Source: Myrica gale
Taxonomy: Eukaryota > Streptophyta > Magnoliopsida > Fagales > Myricaceae
Length of the DNA: 64,000 nt
Reading direction: 5' to 3'
Assembly: GCA_963930655.1 (NCBI GenBank)
Contig: OZ005614.1
Location: forward strand, 682,001 to 746,000
Shown here: positions 11,614-22,766 of the stretch, one piece after another
Position numbering within the stretch: position 1 is the first letter of the stretch
How the letters are laid out: each line of letters starts with the position of its first letter
Notes under the pieces: generated by a model
Databases searched by the model: none
What the model was told of the DNA's origin: nothing
Seen by the model: the letters and a program-made list of their open reading frames with translations, nothing else
Program-made: the position numbers and the translations under genes

Positions 11614-12166
11614 GATGAGAAAGAAAGACAAGGGGGAGGAGATCGATCGGCTCCATGCTTTAGTTAGGGCTGGAAGTTACAAGGAAATTGACGCACAAGA
11701 TGCAAACGGAGAGACAGGCAGAGGACAGTGGAACCTCATCACGTAATTCGGCTGTGCAATAAATTAATATTGGAGTTACTGAAGATGTCGGGTTCAAGGG
11801 CGGACGACTAAATAAAAAATTGCAGATAACAAGTTGGCGGTTTTGAAATCTTCTTACCTTTTCTTTTCAAAAGAAGTTTCAGATTGACTAAAAGTTTATA
11901 TGGACTTTGCTTCGCTTCATTGATAGCCTTCCATGTCTCTTATTTATCGCCCTGGATAATATCTTCCGGGTCCTCTTTCGCGTTGACTCAAAAGCTGGGG
12001 AGGCCATGGCTGCAACACAGTTTTGAAACTTCGTGCTACGAAATTTTTCAACGAGAAAAAATTTTTAGTGCTCTACGGTTCTTCTCAAATTTTCTGGGTC
12101 TCATGATTCATTTTTAAAAATAGTCACTACACATTTAGAGATCTTGAACCGTCAAATTCATTCTAA

Positions 12167-12366
12167 GGTTGCGTTTGCCAACCTAATATTCCCCAAAATA
12201 TTATCTCACTCCTAATAAAATAATCTAATATAATCTCTCTATCTTCTATCAAAAAATATAAAAAATTACAAAAAATATAAAAAAATTACCTCTCTCTTCA
12301 CCTTTTCACTAAACCCAATACCAACACATATTCTCATACCAAAAATATTACAACACAAACACAACC
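12167..12366. mobile_element. MITE, family A copy 1 (Tourist-like, 200 bp)
   Basis: Terminal inverted repeats GGTTGCGTTTG and CAAACACAACC, flanked by TAA on both sides (12164-12166 and 12367-12369). A TWA 3-bp duplication with an AT-rich body is typical of PIF/Harbinger MITEs. The body (ctctctcttcacctttTCAC and neighbours) matches the copy at 48624-48819 in opposite orientation. Confidence 0.8.
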
Positions 12367-13078
12367 TAAATTAGAGATCTTGAACAGTCAAATTCATTCT
12401 TAAAAACCCTAGAAAGAACCCAAAAATTACCCTAAGCATTTCGCTTTCAACAAACCTATGACTTCATGTTTGCCACTTTCTTCCTGTTTCTTACCGCGTG
12501 CTTTGTAGGGCGGTGTTTAATTCTAACGGCTCTTTTGTTGAGAAGTAGATTTGAAAAAGCTCTCCAAACCTTGTAAGATGTCGCTTCGAAGGCGCTAAAG
12601 GTCACCTCGTAATTATAATCATCACAAATTCTTCTCCTTTTCTTTGGTTATTGGTCTCTTTAAGCAGCTTTGAAAGCAAGTAAGAGAATTCCATCCATAC
12701 CTGTTAAATTCAGAAAGAGACGTACGGCTGATTAAGATTAAATTTCAACAACATATATGAATATTTCATCTCAAGTAATGGAGTGGTCTGAATTTAATTA
12801 ATCCGTCTGGATCAAATCTTTTTTCGTGAATGTAATGCAGAAATATAATGTCTACAAACCAAAATAAAAATCATTTTACAAAAGAAAAAAAAAGTTCTTA
12901 ATATATAAGATTTGTTACATAAGTTTGAAAATTGAAAATTCCAATTCACACTTGCAAGTTAATAGGTGTTCATGAACACGTTTAAAATATATCCTGTATA
13001 AAGTCAAACAAATAGTAATTCAATTAACAAAATAATGTAGAAAAATGAATCAAATGATCTAATATGCTGCAAAGAAAC

Positions 13079-13277
13079 GGGTGTGTTTGTGTTATAAAAT
13101 TTTAGTATTGTTAAAATTTTAGGTATTGGGTTTAGTGAAAAAGTGAAGAGAGAGGTAATTTTTTATATTTTGTGTAGTGAATAATAGTGATTTGATGGGG
13201 GAGAGAGAGATTATATTGTAATTTTTTATTGTGTTAAAATTTTAGAGTGTGTAAAATTTTAGGACGCAAACGCAGCC
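13079..13277. mobile_element. MITE, family A copy 2
   Basis: Begins GGTGTGTTTGTGTTAT and ends GCAAACGCAGCC. The inner motifs attgggtttagtgaaaa, gaagagagaggtaatttttt and gagagagattatattgtaat are shared with the other family A copies. No coding capacity. Confidence 0.8.
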
Positions 13278-16200
13278 GAGATTATGTTAACGAAATGGAA
13301 AACTTTTAAAATACCTTTCAAAAGAAAATCATGTTTATCTTCATCAAAACTCGAGAAAATCATATTTATCCTCTTGAACACTTACACTAAATTTATTTGA
13401 TAAAGAATTACAACACAATTTGAACTTAATTTAGTATGAAATTACGCCAATACTTAAATACACTAACATAAATGATAGGCTAGCTCATATTTGTGACCTT
13501 TGCTTGAGATCAATAATGAAGTATTTTGAGAAAGCCAATTATAATAATATGGTTGCATTGACATGATCCTTCTAAGGCATGATCAACGGAAGAAAAACGA
13601 GAGGTGATCAATTAGGTTAAGGAACTTTTTTTTTTGTGTGCATATAAATTTGATAATTTTCCATCATGTGTGAGGTCAAGTGCTAACCGGATAGAAATGG
13701 GAACAAAAATGATGAATACGTTCACACACATTTACGTAATTATAATCCAATTGGGTCCTCCTTGACTCGGTCCAAGACCGCGTGACCTGACGACAGTTGG
13801 GGGCTACTAAAAACTAATTAAAGCCAATGGGACTTTTCCAGCTTACTCAGATCTTCCTTCACATTCATCTTATAACCTGTTCTTTTCAAGGACAGATGAA
13901 AATTGACAGCGTGTGCTTCATTTCAAACAAGGTAGGCCCACAATTCCAAACTTTAAGGACGTTTGGTTATTGGATTAATTATCACCTCCTTTTAACAATA
14001 TCACTGTGATCTCCTAGCTAGCTAGCCCATTCAGCGTATAAAAGTACTTTAAGAAAATGGTTTTCGATAATATATAGTCCATTCCCTTGAAAAAGGAGGT
14101 AGGCGCGCGAGCTAGGTCTAAAATATCTGAAAGCAAATTACGTCGCCGAAAGAACGAAGAGTGGAAAACGTGTCCCAGATCAGCTCGTCTCAGAAACTTG
14201 AGGTACAATGTGAAAGTGGCTGGCACTTTGGATTGCTATGAAAGACCATAACTCACTTCCACATATTTTGGGAGAAAAAAACGATATTATATGATTCATG
14301 AAGACATGAGATGAACAGGTCGGCAATCTAGTATGGCAGAAGTTTTCTTTTTCTTTCTAAGCATGTGACAGAAGTTTTCGATAGAGACAATACGTACCTT
14401 GATTTGAACTGCCTAGTATAGAGCCACAATGTGAACCAGATGCACAACATGGATGGCCTAACAACACCGTACCTAGATGCACCTCGATCGAACAACAAAT
14501 TTATAATGGCACTAAATTAAGTTTGGTATGCAGATATCGGCCACCTAATTATTTATTATTACTATTATAATTTTGTCGATCATGAAATCATGATGAGTCA
14601 ACTCAATCAGGAGATCTGCATTCTGCGACTTAAAGCATATATAATGATATTCATGCTATATATGTATGTTCTATTTAACAAGCGATATTCATTTACCGAT
14701 TATTCAACCCAATCAAGAAATTAAATTTTATTTCTTTCTCTTTTCTTTTTCTTTCTGTCTTTTCCAAAAAGAGTAGCTAAAAATGAAAAGATATATATAT
14801 ATATATATACTTTCAGTTTATTAAAAAGATTTCTTACAGCAGAAATATATATATATATAATCCCAGTGACTTTCTGAGAAATTGTATCATGCATATATAT
14901 ACATGGAACGAATACACTAATCTGGGAATGGAATAGAGAGTAATTAAGCAGGTGGTGTAAATTTAAGCGAAAATGCCACAACTGTAAGTGGAGCTATCAT
15001 CGTCGCTCTAGCCATTATATCAACTGTATCTTGAAGCCAAAGATATATATGTTTCTCTTCTTATCTTGGGCATTAATTATTAAGACAGAAATGACAAAGA
15101 TAAAGTGAGGTAGGAAATATATATTTGTGGGTTAAATACGAGATCAATTCTCTCCAATGTGCTGTTTGAATTAGACTACATTTAGAGACATAAAAGACAA
15201 AACATGCATTGAATGTTATAGTGCCCACAATAGTTGTTTATCTCTCTCTTTTTAATTTAGATAATTCAATTTGATGTTCGAAATAGAGAGAATTTTAATC
15301 CGTAAACACGACCCTTCATTTCTATGCGCATAGTCTCTAACATCCGCATTCCTCACTCTCAATACTAACTGCGTCATTCATTTATTCATTTCATATGAAT
15401 CTTCTTAATTTGCGTCTAAACTAATGAACTCTGGTTTTAATGGCAAACGTAGTTAGATCTGAATATTGGAGAATTTGGATCGCAATTCTCATGGTAGATC
15501 GACTGCAAGCTGCCAGAAACAAACAAGAAAGACATACGCAAAGACATCCTTGGTGCAACACAATTAAAACGAAAGTAATTTACAAAGACTTTCCCTTTAT
15601 CAACCAATTGACTTGAACTTTCTCACCAGACTTTTTGATAGAATATGACATTTAAACAGACCCACCCCCACTAGTTTCTGTCTTATGCTTGAGAAAAGAA
15701 AGCGCACAAATTATGAAGCAGACCAAAGTGATCAAGTGGTCCATTGGGCGCTGGTAAATCCCAGTGCTTCCTCGCTGTGTATCACACGGGCTCAAGTACG
15801 TGGAAGACTAAAACTTTGTAAGTCAATCAAATGATTCCCCAACAATGTTGTCTAATCAAGGACGTGAGGTCTAAGTCATCGTACCCACCATTTAAAAGCA
15901 ACATATATTGGTTTAATTATAACGCACAAGATGACATCAGGAACATACGTTGGTTTGATGATGCATGCATATGCAAAGCTTTGAACCTTCGTTACCATGG
16001 GAATTTCTGATTCACGAAGTCCTCCTTTTTTTTTCGGTTGCTTATCATGGAGATGGTAATGATCCGTTTTTTTTTCGTGGAAGTTTATGCACTGCGAAGA
16101 TGAGATCACTGATCACCACCTTGAGTGGATTGACGATCGATATTGGAGTTGACCTTATCATAATAATTATTATTTCCTCTTCTTCTATTTTTAGTAAGAG

Positions 16201-16482
16201 AAATTCCGTTCAAACAAGTTAAATTCAGACGGATGGCTAATATTAAATATTAACATATCTAATAGCACATAAATATGTCACCTCAATTAATGAAGAAAAT
16301 TCGATCCAAACCGACTCATAACCTAACCAAACTCATTTATTGAGATGACAAGTTCATGTGTTATTGGTTGTTCTGAGATTTAATCTTAATCATCTATATA
16401 GACCTATATGAATTTAAAGCATATGGATAGAATTTTTTCCAGAAAAAATATATACAGACATTACTGATTCTATGCATGTATT

Positions 16483-16776
16483 CAGGGGCGGAGGGAAGGG
16501 GGGGGGGGGGCGGGGGGGCAGCTGCCCCCCTCAGTTCTAAAAAAAAAAAACTATGAGTATCCTACCCCTCCTTCCCTCCCTGATATTAATTCGTGTCCCC
16601 CCTCCCTTCTAATTTTTTTTTTGCATATTTGTCTTCAGGTATTAAAAAATATTGATATATTGAAATCTTTTTTGAAAATTTTTTTCGCATAATATTTTAT
16701 ATTTATTTTTCATCATATTATTTTAAAAAAATTTTGTTTCTGCCCCCCCTATACAAACTTTCTGGCTCCGCCACTG
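16483..16776. mobile_element. Non-autonomous hAT-type element (CAGTGGCGGAG ends)
   Basis: The ends CAGGGGCGGAG and CTCCGCCACTG are inverted repeats, flanked by an exact 8-bp duplication CATGTATT (16475-16482 and 16777-16784). Eight-base duplications and CAG-type ends are hAT hallmarks. The interior has a G run at 16499-16517, then ggggggcagctgccccccct, then an AT-rich half. A second, left-truncated copy lies at 24766-24984. Confidence 0.85.
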
Positions 16777-16843
16777 CATGTATTTGCTTCTTTCTACTTT
16801 TTCTAGATGCATTTTACTTTTGGAGATCCTTGGCTATGGATAT

Positions 16844-17090
16844 TGTTAAGGTCCACACTCATATAAGATATATTTGGAATAGAATTAGACTTCTAGAGGA
16901 AGTTTATTTCCTCCTCATTCCAAGTACTTTAGAGTTTTCTCTTTGTATTTTCCTTATAAATATAGGCTTATGTTATAGGAGAAAAGTGAGACGTGAGTCT
17001 TGAGCAGAGATCAGAGAGATTGGGATTGGAATCGAACCACGTAAACTCTTGATATTCCTTTATTTAATTTTCGTGTCGACTTTCCCAACA
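16844..17090 (+). mobile_element. Probable solo LTR of an LTR retrotransposon (fossil)
   Basis: A 247-bp unit begins TGTTAAGG and ends CCCAACA, with 5-base flanks gatat and gatgt that nearly match. A TATAAATA-like box lies in the middle (near 16955), followed by a leader-like region. No internal domain lies next to it on either side. The pattern fits a single LTR left by recombination of a copia- or gypsy-like element; the family cannot be told. The flank difference suggests a moderately old insertion. Confidence 0.5.
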
Positions 17091-17539
17091 GATGTATACC
17101 CCACATCACTACCAGGTCAATAGACTGATAGGTCCGGCACTTCAGCGAGTACTTACCCAGAAAGCATATCACAACTCAAAAGGCAATATCTCTCCGTGGA
17201 AAAGTTATATACAAACTTTCGGTTGCCAAAGACGACAAAGGGGAAAACACGGGTGGTAATTAATAATAATATTGTATAATATATGGGGTTCAGAGGGTCG
17301 TAAGAAATTAGGGGGGAATTTCGTTTCTTCTTACGCGTACGATTTTTCGTCTTTGGATAAGCTGTCCTATACCTTCTGTTGGACATCATTTTATTTATTC
17401 CGTGATCTTGCCTTGAGGTTTTCTTGATGAGATCAATTTGGAAGAATCTCTTTGGTTTCACATTCGATCTAAAACGACAAGAATTACGATTCAGGACACT
17501 AACATAACTAAATTCTCCTCCTCCTCTTTTCATTCCATA

Positions 17540-17735
17540 TTTGTACAGCCCATGACCCTTACAAGTAAAGCTCAGTGGAATCTAGTCAAGACAAGCCCAA
17601 AAATTAACTCCAGAGTCAGAGTCAAGAGTCCAACCAATATATCGGACTATCAAAACCTTCTATAGGCCCATTCTCTGACCTTTCTTTGTTTTGGCCCATT
17701 AGAGCCCATCTTCTTTATTGGGCTATCCAAATCGT
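17540..17735. promoter_or_regulatory. Cluster of site II-like GGCCCA/TGGGCT motifs
   Basis: Six copies of GCCCA or its complement lie within about 200 bp (cagcccatg, aagcccaaa, taggcccat, ttggcccat, gagcccat, attgggct). Site II elements (TGGGCY) mark promoters of housekeeping genes. The sequence to the right (17.75-18.1 kb) has a leader-like look, but no frame resembling a known protein was seen, so this may be a promoter without its gene or one driving a non-coding transcript. Confidence 0.45.
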
Positions 17736-18397
17736 CTGTGCTCCGTAATCGGAGCATGAGACTAGTCCAGAAACCACTATAATATCCCATAAGTTACCAT
17801 CTTCTGCCCCGGACAAAGAAAAGATCCACATCCACTCTCGATCGCAAGCCCCATTTCTTTCCCCGCAACTCACAAGATTGGGCCTTTTCTTCGCTCATAT
17901 TTTTCGCTGTTTCCGCTCTAAAAGATGTTATGCATGGGGACAGATGGTGCAAACAGAAGAGAGGAATCTTGTTTATCTCATTCCAATGCGCTTTTACTCT
18001 AGACCTTATCCTCATATTATACCGTACCCAGTGAAGCCATCTGGGCATCGTTTATTAGCCTCCTTAATTCTCCAAGCAGACAGGAAAAGGGAACGGGATT
18101 AGATATTCTGGGCCTGCTTGTCTATTTCCTTTCGAAAAGGACTAGCAGTACTTGTTTAGTTGTTTTGTTTGGTAATTGAGGTGGACATCAATCATCGTCG
18201 TTTCATTCCCAAGTCTCGAGGAGGCTCTAGCTGTCTAGCTTGGAATCTGACTTTTACCTGCAAAATAACCAATGGGAGTAGTTCAGTTTTCAAAAAGATA
18301 AGCACACATTAGCCAGGATTATCCAACCGAACCTATAAAATAGGACTAGAAAACAACAGAATAGAACAAAACAAACTAGAGGAATCGAATAGGCCTT

Positions 18398-18494
18398 GCG
18401 AGCTATGGCTCAACTGCATCTACTCTTCTACGGTGGGTCTTAAATTGGGGTTCAAATCTCCCCCGCAGGCGAGGCCTGCTTTACCTTAAAAAAA
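18398..18494 (+). mobile_element. Short SINE with target-site duplication
   Basis: About 97 bp, flanked by the exact 10-bp direct repeat aataggcctt (18388-18397 and 18495-18504). It starts with an A-box-like gcgagctatggctcaactg, has a B box ggttcaaatctc at 18449-18460, and ends in an A-rich tail. This is the layout of a tRNA-derived retroposon copied by LINE machinery. The exact repeats suggest a fairly recent insertion. Confidence 0.85.
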
Positions 18495-18822
18495 AATAGG
18501 CCTTATAACTTTTCGATAGAATTTATTAGCTGCTCGAATGTTACTGTCTAATTCAAAAAAGAAATAAGCATAAGAGTAAAAAATTATAAAAAGTCTTCTT
18601 ATTAACAATAACAATACGGAAAAGTAAAAAGATAATTAAATAATAACACCACAAAGGAAGAGTTTATGTCAGATTTGATATTAAAAAAAATCAGCTCTCC
18701 TGAGACATGCCTTTACCGGACCCTCGATATTTAATATATACACCCATTAAGCTCTGTCTTGGGCCCGTCTATTTAGGATCTGTGCGTCGGTGAGATTCAA
18801 TTTTGTATTCTATTAAGTCTTA

Positions 18823-19629
18823 GGGTCCGTTTGTTTGCCTGTAAAACAATTGTTTTACGTAAAAGAACTTTTCATTGAAATGTTTTCAAGAAAATTTTTT
18901 CATTTTTCAGTGTTTGGTTATTCTTTTAAAATTTTTTCAAGAAAATATTTTTTTTTGTTTGACACATTTAATGATTTAAAATATTTTCAAGAAAATATTC
19001 TCAAAGTCAATTGTAGTCTAGCCCATGACATGAAATTTTTCTCAAAATTTTAATATTTTAGTGGTTAAAGTACTGATTCAACGTAAAGGTAGTATACTTT
19101 TGCGATAAAAATTGGTTTATACATTTCAATTGCAGTTAACCAACTAAAGAAGAAGTGTCACGTGGCCTGAAAAAAGAATAATATAAAACTATTATGCAAC
19201 TTTCAAATTTAATTTTTATTTAAAAATATTACTTTTTATTTATATATCATTTTTATTTTTAATAAAAAAAATTTAATATTTTTTGTCGGAGGGGCATTTC
19301 GGTCATTTTGTATATTGTTTAACGGTCAAATCAAACAAAAGGCAATAATTGATTGTTTTTGAAATATATGAGGTAGAATAATATATTTAGATACTTGAAG
19401 GAGGCTTACTAATTTTTACCCGTACATATGATGCGTATTATAGTGTCCCCCAAAAAAAAAATTTGGTTTACGGAAAATTTGAGCTTGGTTTGTTTTCTGG
19501 AAAACAATATAACTTTTACAGTTGACTTGAAAACCTTTTACTTTGACCTCATTTTCAAGTGTTTGCCAAATACCGTAAAATAAGTAAAACAAATTACGAA
19601 ATTTGTTTTACAACCAAACAAACGGACCC
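18823..19629. mobile_element. Non-autonomous DNA transposon, 807 bp, TTA target duplication
   Basis: Perfect terminal inverted repeats GGGTCCGTTTGTTTG and CAAACAAACGGACCC, flanked by TTA at 18820-18822 and 19630-19632. Subterminal gtaaaacaattgttttac-type motifs recur near both ends. A 3-bp TTA duplication points to the PIF/Harbinger group. The AT-rich interior has short open frames but nothing like a transposase, so it must have moved with help from elsewhere. Confidence 0.85.
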
Positions 19630-20255
19630 TTAAATAACTCTTGCCCCGTACCAAGGATTTAACATAACATACTTAATCAGCATCCATTCGGGGCGATGTC
19701 GGCACCAAAAATTGCGACAACAATAAGAGATTCTTACGTTTTGATCCAACTTACCGACGTTGCTTCTGCAACATTCCGTGACGGACTTTGCACAATATTC
19801 ATATGCAGACAAATTTTAAATTATTTAAATAAAAAATAATATTCATGTAGTATTCAATTTCTATGTTTTATTAAGTTATTTTTAAATTTTTATTCATTGT
19901 TTTTTATATCATTTTCGAGAAGCATTTCGGTCAATTTTAAGAGGCAAACCCCCAGGCTCCAGCTCCCCTGGTTTTTTTTTGTGAGAATGACTAAAAGCTT
20001 CTTCTTCTTTATTTGTGTAGTATATACCTGTCAGATAGAGATGCTCCGCAATGTCGACCAACGAAGAGAATGACAGCGAAAGCACAACCACCAGCATCTG
20101 GAAGCCACTTTTGTTCGGTCTTTCCTCTTCTTATGGTGCCTCGAACGAATTACTTGACCTGTGTTTGCTTTTTCAAATCTTTGTAATTGTGGTGCTACGT
20201 TTCAAAACTAGATCGGGCCCCGGTTGGTATGGTGTCACGTTTCGATTTGCTAGGT

Positions 20256-20434
20256 GTGTGTTCGGTTAAGGTGTTTTGTAAGAATTTTTTGTGTTTTGAA
20301 AATTTTTATGTAATATTAACTTTATTGGTATGCGTGTTGTAGTTATATTTATATGATGTGAAAAATGATGTTTGGTTGTAGAATTCTGAGGATTCAAAAA
20401 ACCCTGAGGATTCATGATAAACGAACAGCCCCTG
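20256..20434. mobile_element. MITE-like element, family D copy 1 (TGTTCGGTTA ends)
   Basis: The left end tgtgttcggttaaggtg and the right end aaacgaacagcc form a loose inverted repeat around an AT-rich body. Relatives lie at 24014-24167 and 45981-46351, where the right end reads ctaaccgaac. The boundaries are approximate and no clean duplication was found. Confidence 0.5.
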
Positions 20435-21061
20435 CAAAACAAGAGTTGAACTAGTTTCGCAGAAGACTAGATATTAGTTTGGTTTGGACATTCTTATACA
20501 CATTGACTCATCAACAACTGGAGTCACCCTGTATCAACTGAAAAATACTTGACATTTAACTATCAGCAACTCAATTTGGTTGCTCTTCTGTCGATGCAGC
20601 CCAGCACTGCTATTATAATCAAACCGGAAAGAGTTTTCCAAAGCTCATTCCAGAACACTGTTTCTTTCTTTCCATGGTCTTTTCTACCAAACAGGATGTA
20701 GCTACTATCAGAAAGAAAATTTTGTCCAGGTAAAAAAACAAATAGAAAAAACTCATCACCAGAGACTCGCACAATCAGAACAAAGAAAAAGGATCGACAT
20801 AAGCTTGACACAACAGGCTTGGATAATAAAACATTGTCATCCTTTGACTCATCACTTGTTTCCCAAACTGATAATCTAGTAGCTAATCACAAACTATATA
20901 CAAGCGATACAAAATTTCCTCCAAAATGTAACCAAAAAAAAAAGGAAAGTCAAAACGTTTTGCTTTTCTCTTTGGCCTCTCTGTTCTTGTTTTTTTGTTT
21001 TTTGGGTGTCTTTTTCTTCTTCTGTTTAAGGTTCTAACGAACAGACATGAAAAGTAGTGTG

Positions 21062-22426
21062 TTAATCAGGTTGCACACCACACCATTCAGATTCTGCACA
21101 GCTGCTATTATCTTTGCCATTACAGATGCTGTCACCTTGCCATGTCCACACGATGTCTTTCAGAGCAGGCCTAACGTCGTCCTCGAAAAACTTCGTATAC
21201 TCCAAGGTGTCACCTGCAGACTTGGAGAATTCAACGATGGCAACCTCCGGAGCTACCTCGAACACCTCGGCCGTGAGGGCCAGAGTCCCTTTTCTCCCCT
21301 CCGCGGCGGCCTCCATCTTTACCTTGAAGTCCTTCGCCTTCACTACCCGAAAGCTCAGCCCCTTCGCCACCGCTTCGATTTTCGCCATAATCGACGCCAC
21401 CCCAAACCTCGATGTGAAAATCGATCCCACCTTCCGCTTCTTCTCGAACAAGCTCGACAGGTCGAACCCGGACGACATGGAGGAAATGAATTCGAAAGCG
21501 TTGAAGAACTTGGGGGTCATCGGAAGCTTGTGGTCATGATTATCACCCGCGGCCTCTGATTGCGTTACTTCTTTGATTGGCTCAACGGCGGAAACCGCTC
21601 GAATCGGCCTAATAAACCCTTTGCGGAACCAAGGGACGCGCATTATGGCCGGGATCGTGATGCGTCTATCTGGGTCGGTGACTAGGAGCTTGGAGATCAG
21701 GCGCTTCGCCTCCGCCGAAAACCACGGTGGGAACTCGTACTCTGATTTGAAAATTTTGCTATACATTTTCATCAGATTCTCTTCCTGAAATGGAAGAAAC
21801 CCAGCGAGCAGTACATATAGGATCACTCCGCAGGACCAAATATCGGCCTTGGACCCGTCATAGCCTTTCCGCTTTAGGACCTCCGGGGCCACATACGCCG
21901 GGGTCCCACACTGCGTGTGCAGGAGCCCGTCGTTGAGGAGCTGTTCGGGCAAGGCGGAGAGACCAAAGTCGGAGACTTTGAGGTTCTCGTTCTCGTCGAG
22001 CAAGAGATTCTCGGGCTTGAGATCACGGTGCGAGACACTTCTGCTATGGCAGAAATCGACGGCGCTGATCAGTTGCTGAAAGTATTTGCGGGCCATGTCC
22101 TCCTTGAGCTTTCCCCTGGCGACCTTGGCAAAGAGCTCGCCCCCGCGGACGTACTCCATGATGAAGAAGATCTTCGTCTTGGTGGCCATGACTTCCTTCA
22201 GTTCCACCACGTTGGGGTGGCGCACCAGGCGCATGACTGAGATCTCGCGCTTTATCTGCTCCATCATGTCCTCTCTCTTCATCACCTGGTCCTTGTTTAT
22301 GATTTTTATTGCCACGCTCTCACCGGACACCATTTCTCTGCCGTAGTAGACCTTGGCGAAAGTCCCTTTGCCCAGGAACCTTCCCATCTCATATTTCCCA
22401 AACAGTACATTTCTGTCCTCCTCCAT
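21062..22426 (-). CDS. CBL-interacting protein kinase (SnRK3), CIPK5/CIPK25 type
   Basis: Serine/threonine kinase that is recruited and activated by calcineurin B-like calcium sensors and phosphorylates transporters and other targets. It is a single exon of 454 codons. Kinase domain at about 12-267: glycine loop GKGTFAKV 19-26, Lys41, catalytic HRDLKPEN 133-140, DFG 153-155, activation segment ending APE 180-182. The NAF/FISL regulatory motif ([20 protein letters not shown]) starts at about 307 and is the CBL-binding, auto-inhibitory element. The PPI-like region ([20 protein letters not shown]) follows and would bind PP2C phosphatases. Lack of introns places it in the intron-poor CIPK clade, and the [16 protein letters not shown] start agrees with CIPK5/25. 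Everything needed for activity looks present. Its neighbours are transposon-rich spacers, so no operon-like context applies. Confidence 0.96.
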   Translation of the reverse strand: MEEDRNVLFGKYEMGRFLGKGTFAKVYYGREMVSGESVAIKIINKDQVMKREDMMEQIKREISVMRLVRHPNVVELKEVMATKTKIFFIMEYVRGGELFAKVARGKLKEDMARKYFQQLISAVDFCHSRSVSHRDLKPENLLLDENENLKVSDFGLSALPEQLLNDGLLHTQCGTPAYVAPEVLKRKGYDGSKADIWSCGVILYVLLAGFLPFQEENLMKMYSKIFKSEYEFPPWFSAEAKRLISKLLVTDPDRRITIPAIMRVPWFRKGFIRPIRAVSAVEPIKEVTQSEAAGDNHDHKLPMTPKFFNAFEFISSMSSGFDLSSLFEKKRKVGSIFTSRFGVASIMAKIEAVAKGLSFRVVKAKDFKVKMEAAAEGRKGTLALTAEVFEVAPEVAIVEFSKSAGDTLEYTKFFEDDVRPALKDIVWTWQGDSICNGKDNSSCAESEWCGVQPD

Positions 22427-22756
22427 AGATTATTCTAAGAGACAGAGAATCGAAGAGATACTCTAATATCCTTGCAGCACGATTTTAAGTTTTAACTACT
22501 GGAATTGCATAAAAAAAAGTTTGCAGCTTTGCTTTGGGAAAAGAGAAATAAATTCGGGATTTGTTACAATAAGGGAGGAATATACTGTAAAGGAATCCAA
22601 GAAAGAATGGCTGATATGCATATTTCGAAGGATTCCATCAACAAGGGGTTTTGGAGAGAAAAATCTTGGGGAGCTGATGGATAAGAGATTTCTTCAAGAA
22701 GATGTATTGCCCTGGTATTTCCTTTTGATGCACGCAGTGTCAGTGACAGAATGGAA

Positions 22757-22766
22757 ATATTTATAA
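22757..22766 (-). promoter_or_regulatory. Candidate TATA box of CIPK
   Basis: The minus strand reads TTATAAATAT, 331-340 bases upstream of the ATG at 22426. The implied leader of about 300 bases is long but acceptable for an intronless CIPK gene. No other TATA-like match was seen closer to the start. Confidence 0.45.

Larger units (their letters stand above)
11614..21061. other. Long transposon-rich spacer between WRKY copy B and CIPK
   Basis: No confident protein gene was seen across 9.4 kb. The individual repeats are listed separately: MITEs at 12.2, 13.1 and 20.3 kb, a hAT-type element at 16.5 kb, a probable solo LTR at 16.8-17.1 kb, a SINE at 18.4 kb and an 807-bp element at 18.8-19.6 kb. 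Promoter-like GGCCCA motifs cluster at 17.5-17.75 kb. The part from about 13.3 to 16.4 kb shows only AT-rich unique-looking sequence and short (TA)n runs near 14790 and 14845. The last 500 bases should hold the CIPK 3' UTR. Confidence 0.5.

Noticed and set aside
17153-17533. 126-codon frame on the minus strand
   Set aside because: Composition is basic and low-complexity, no family resemblance, no splice partners; likely chance.
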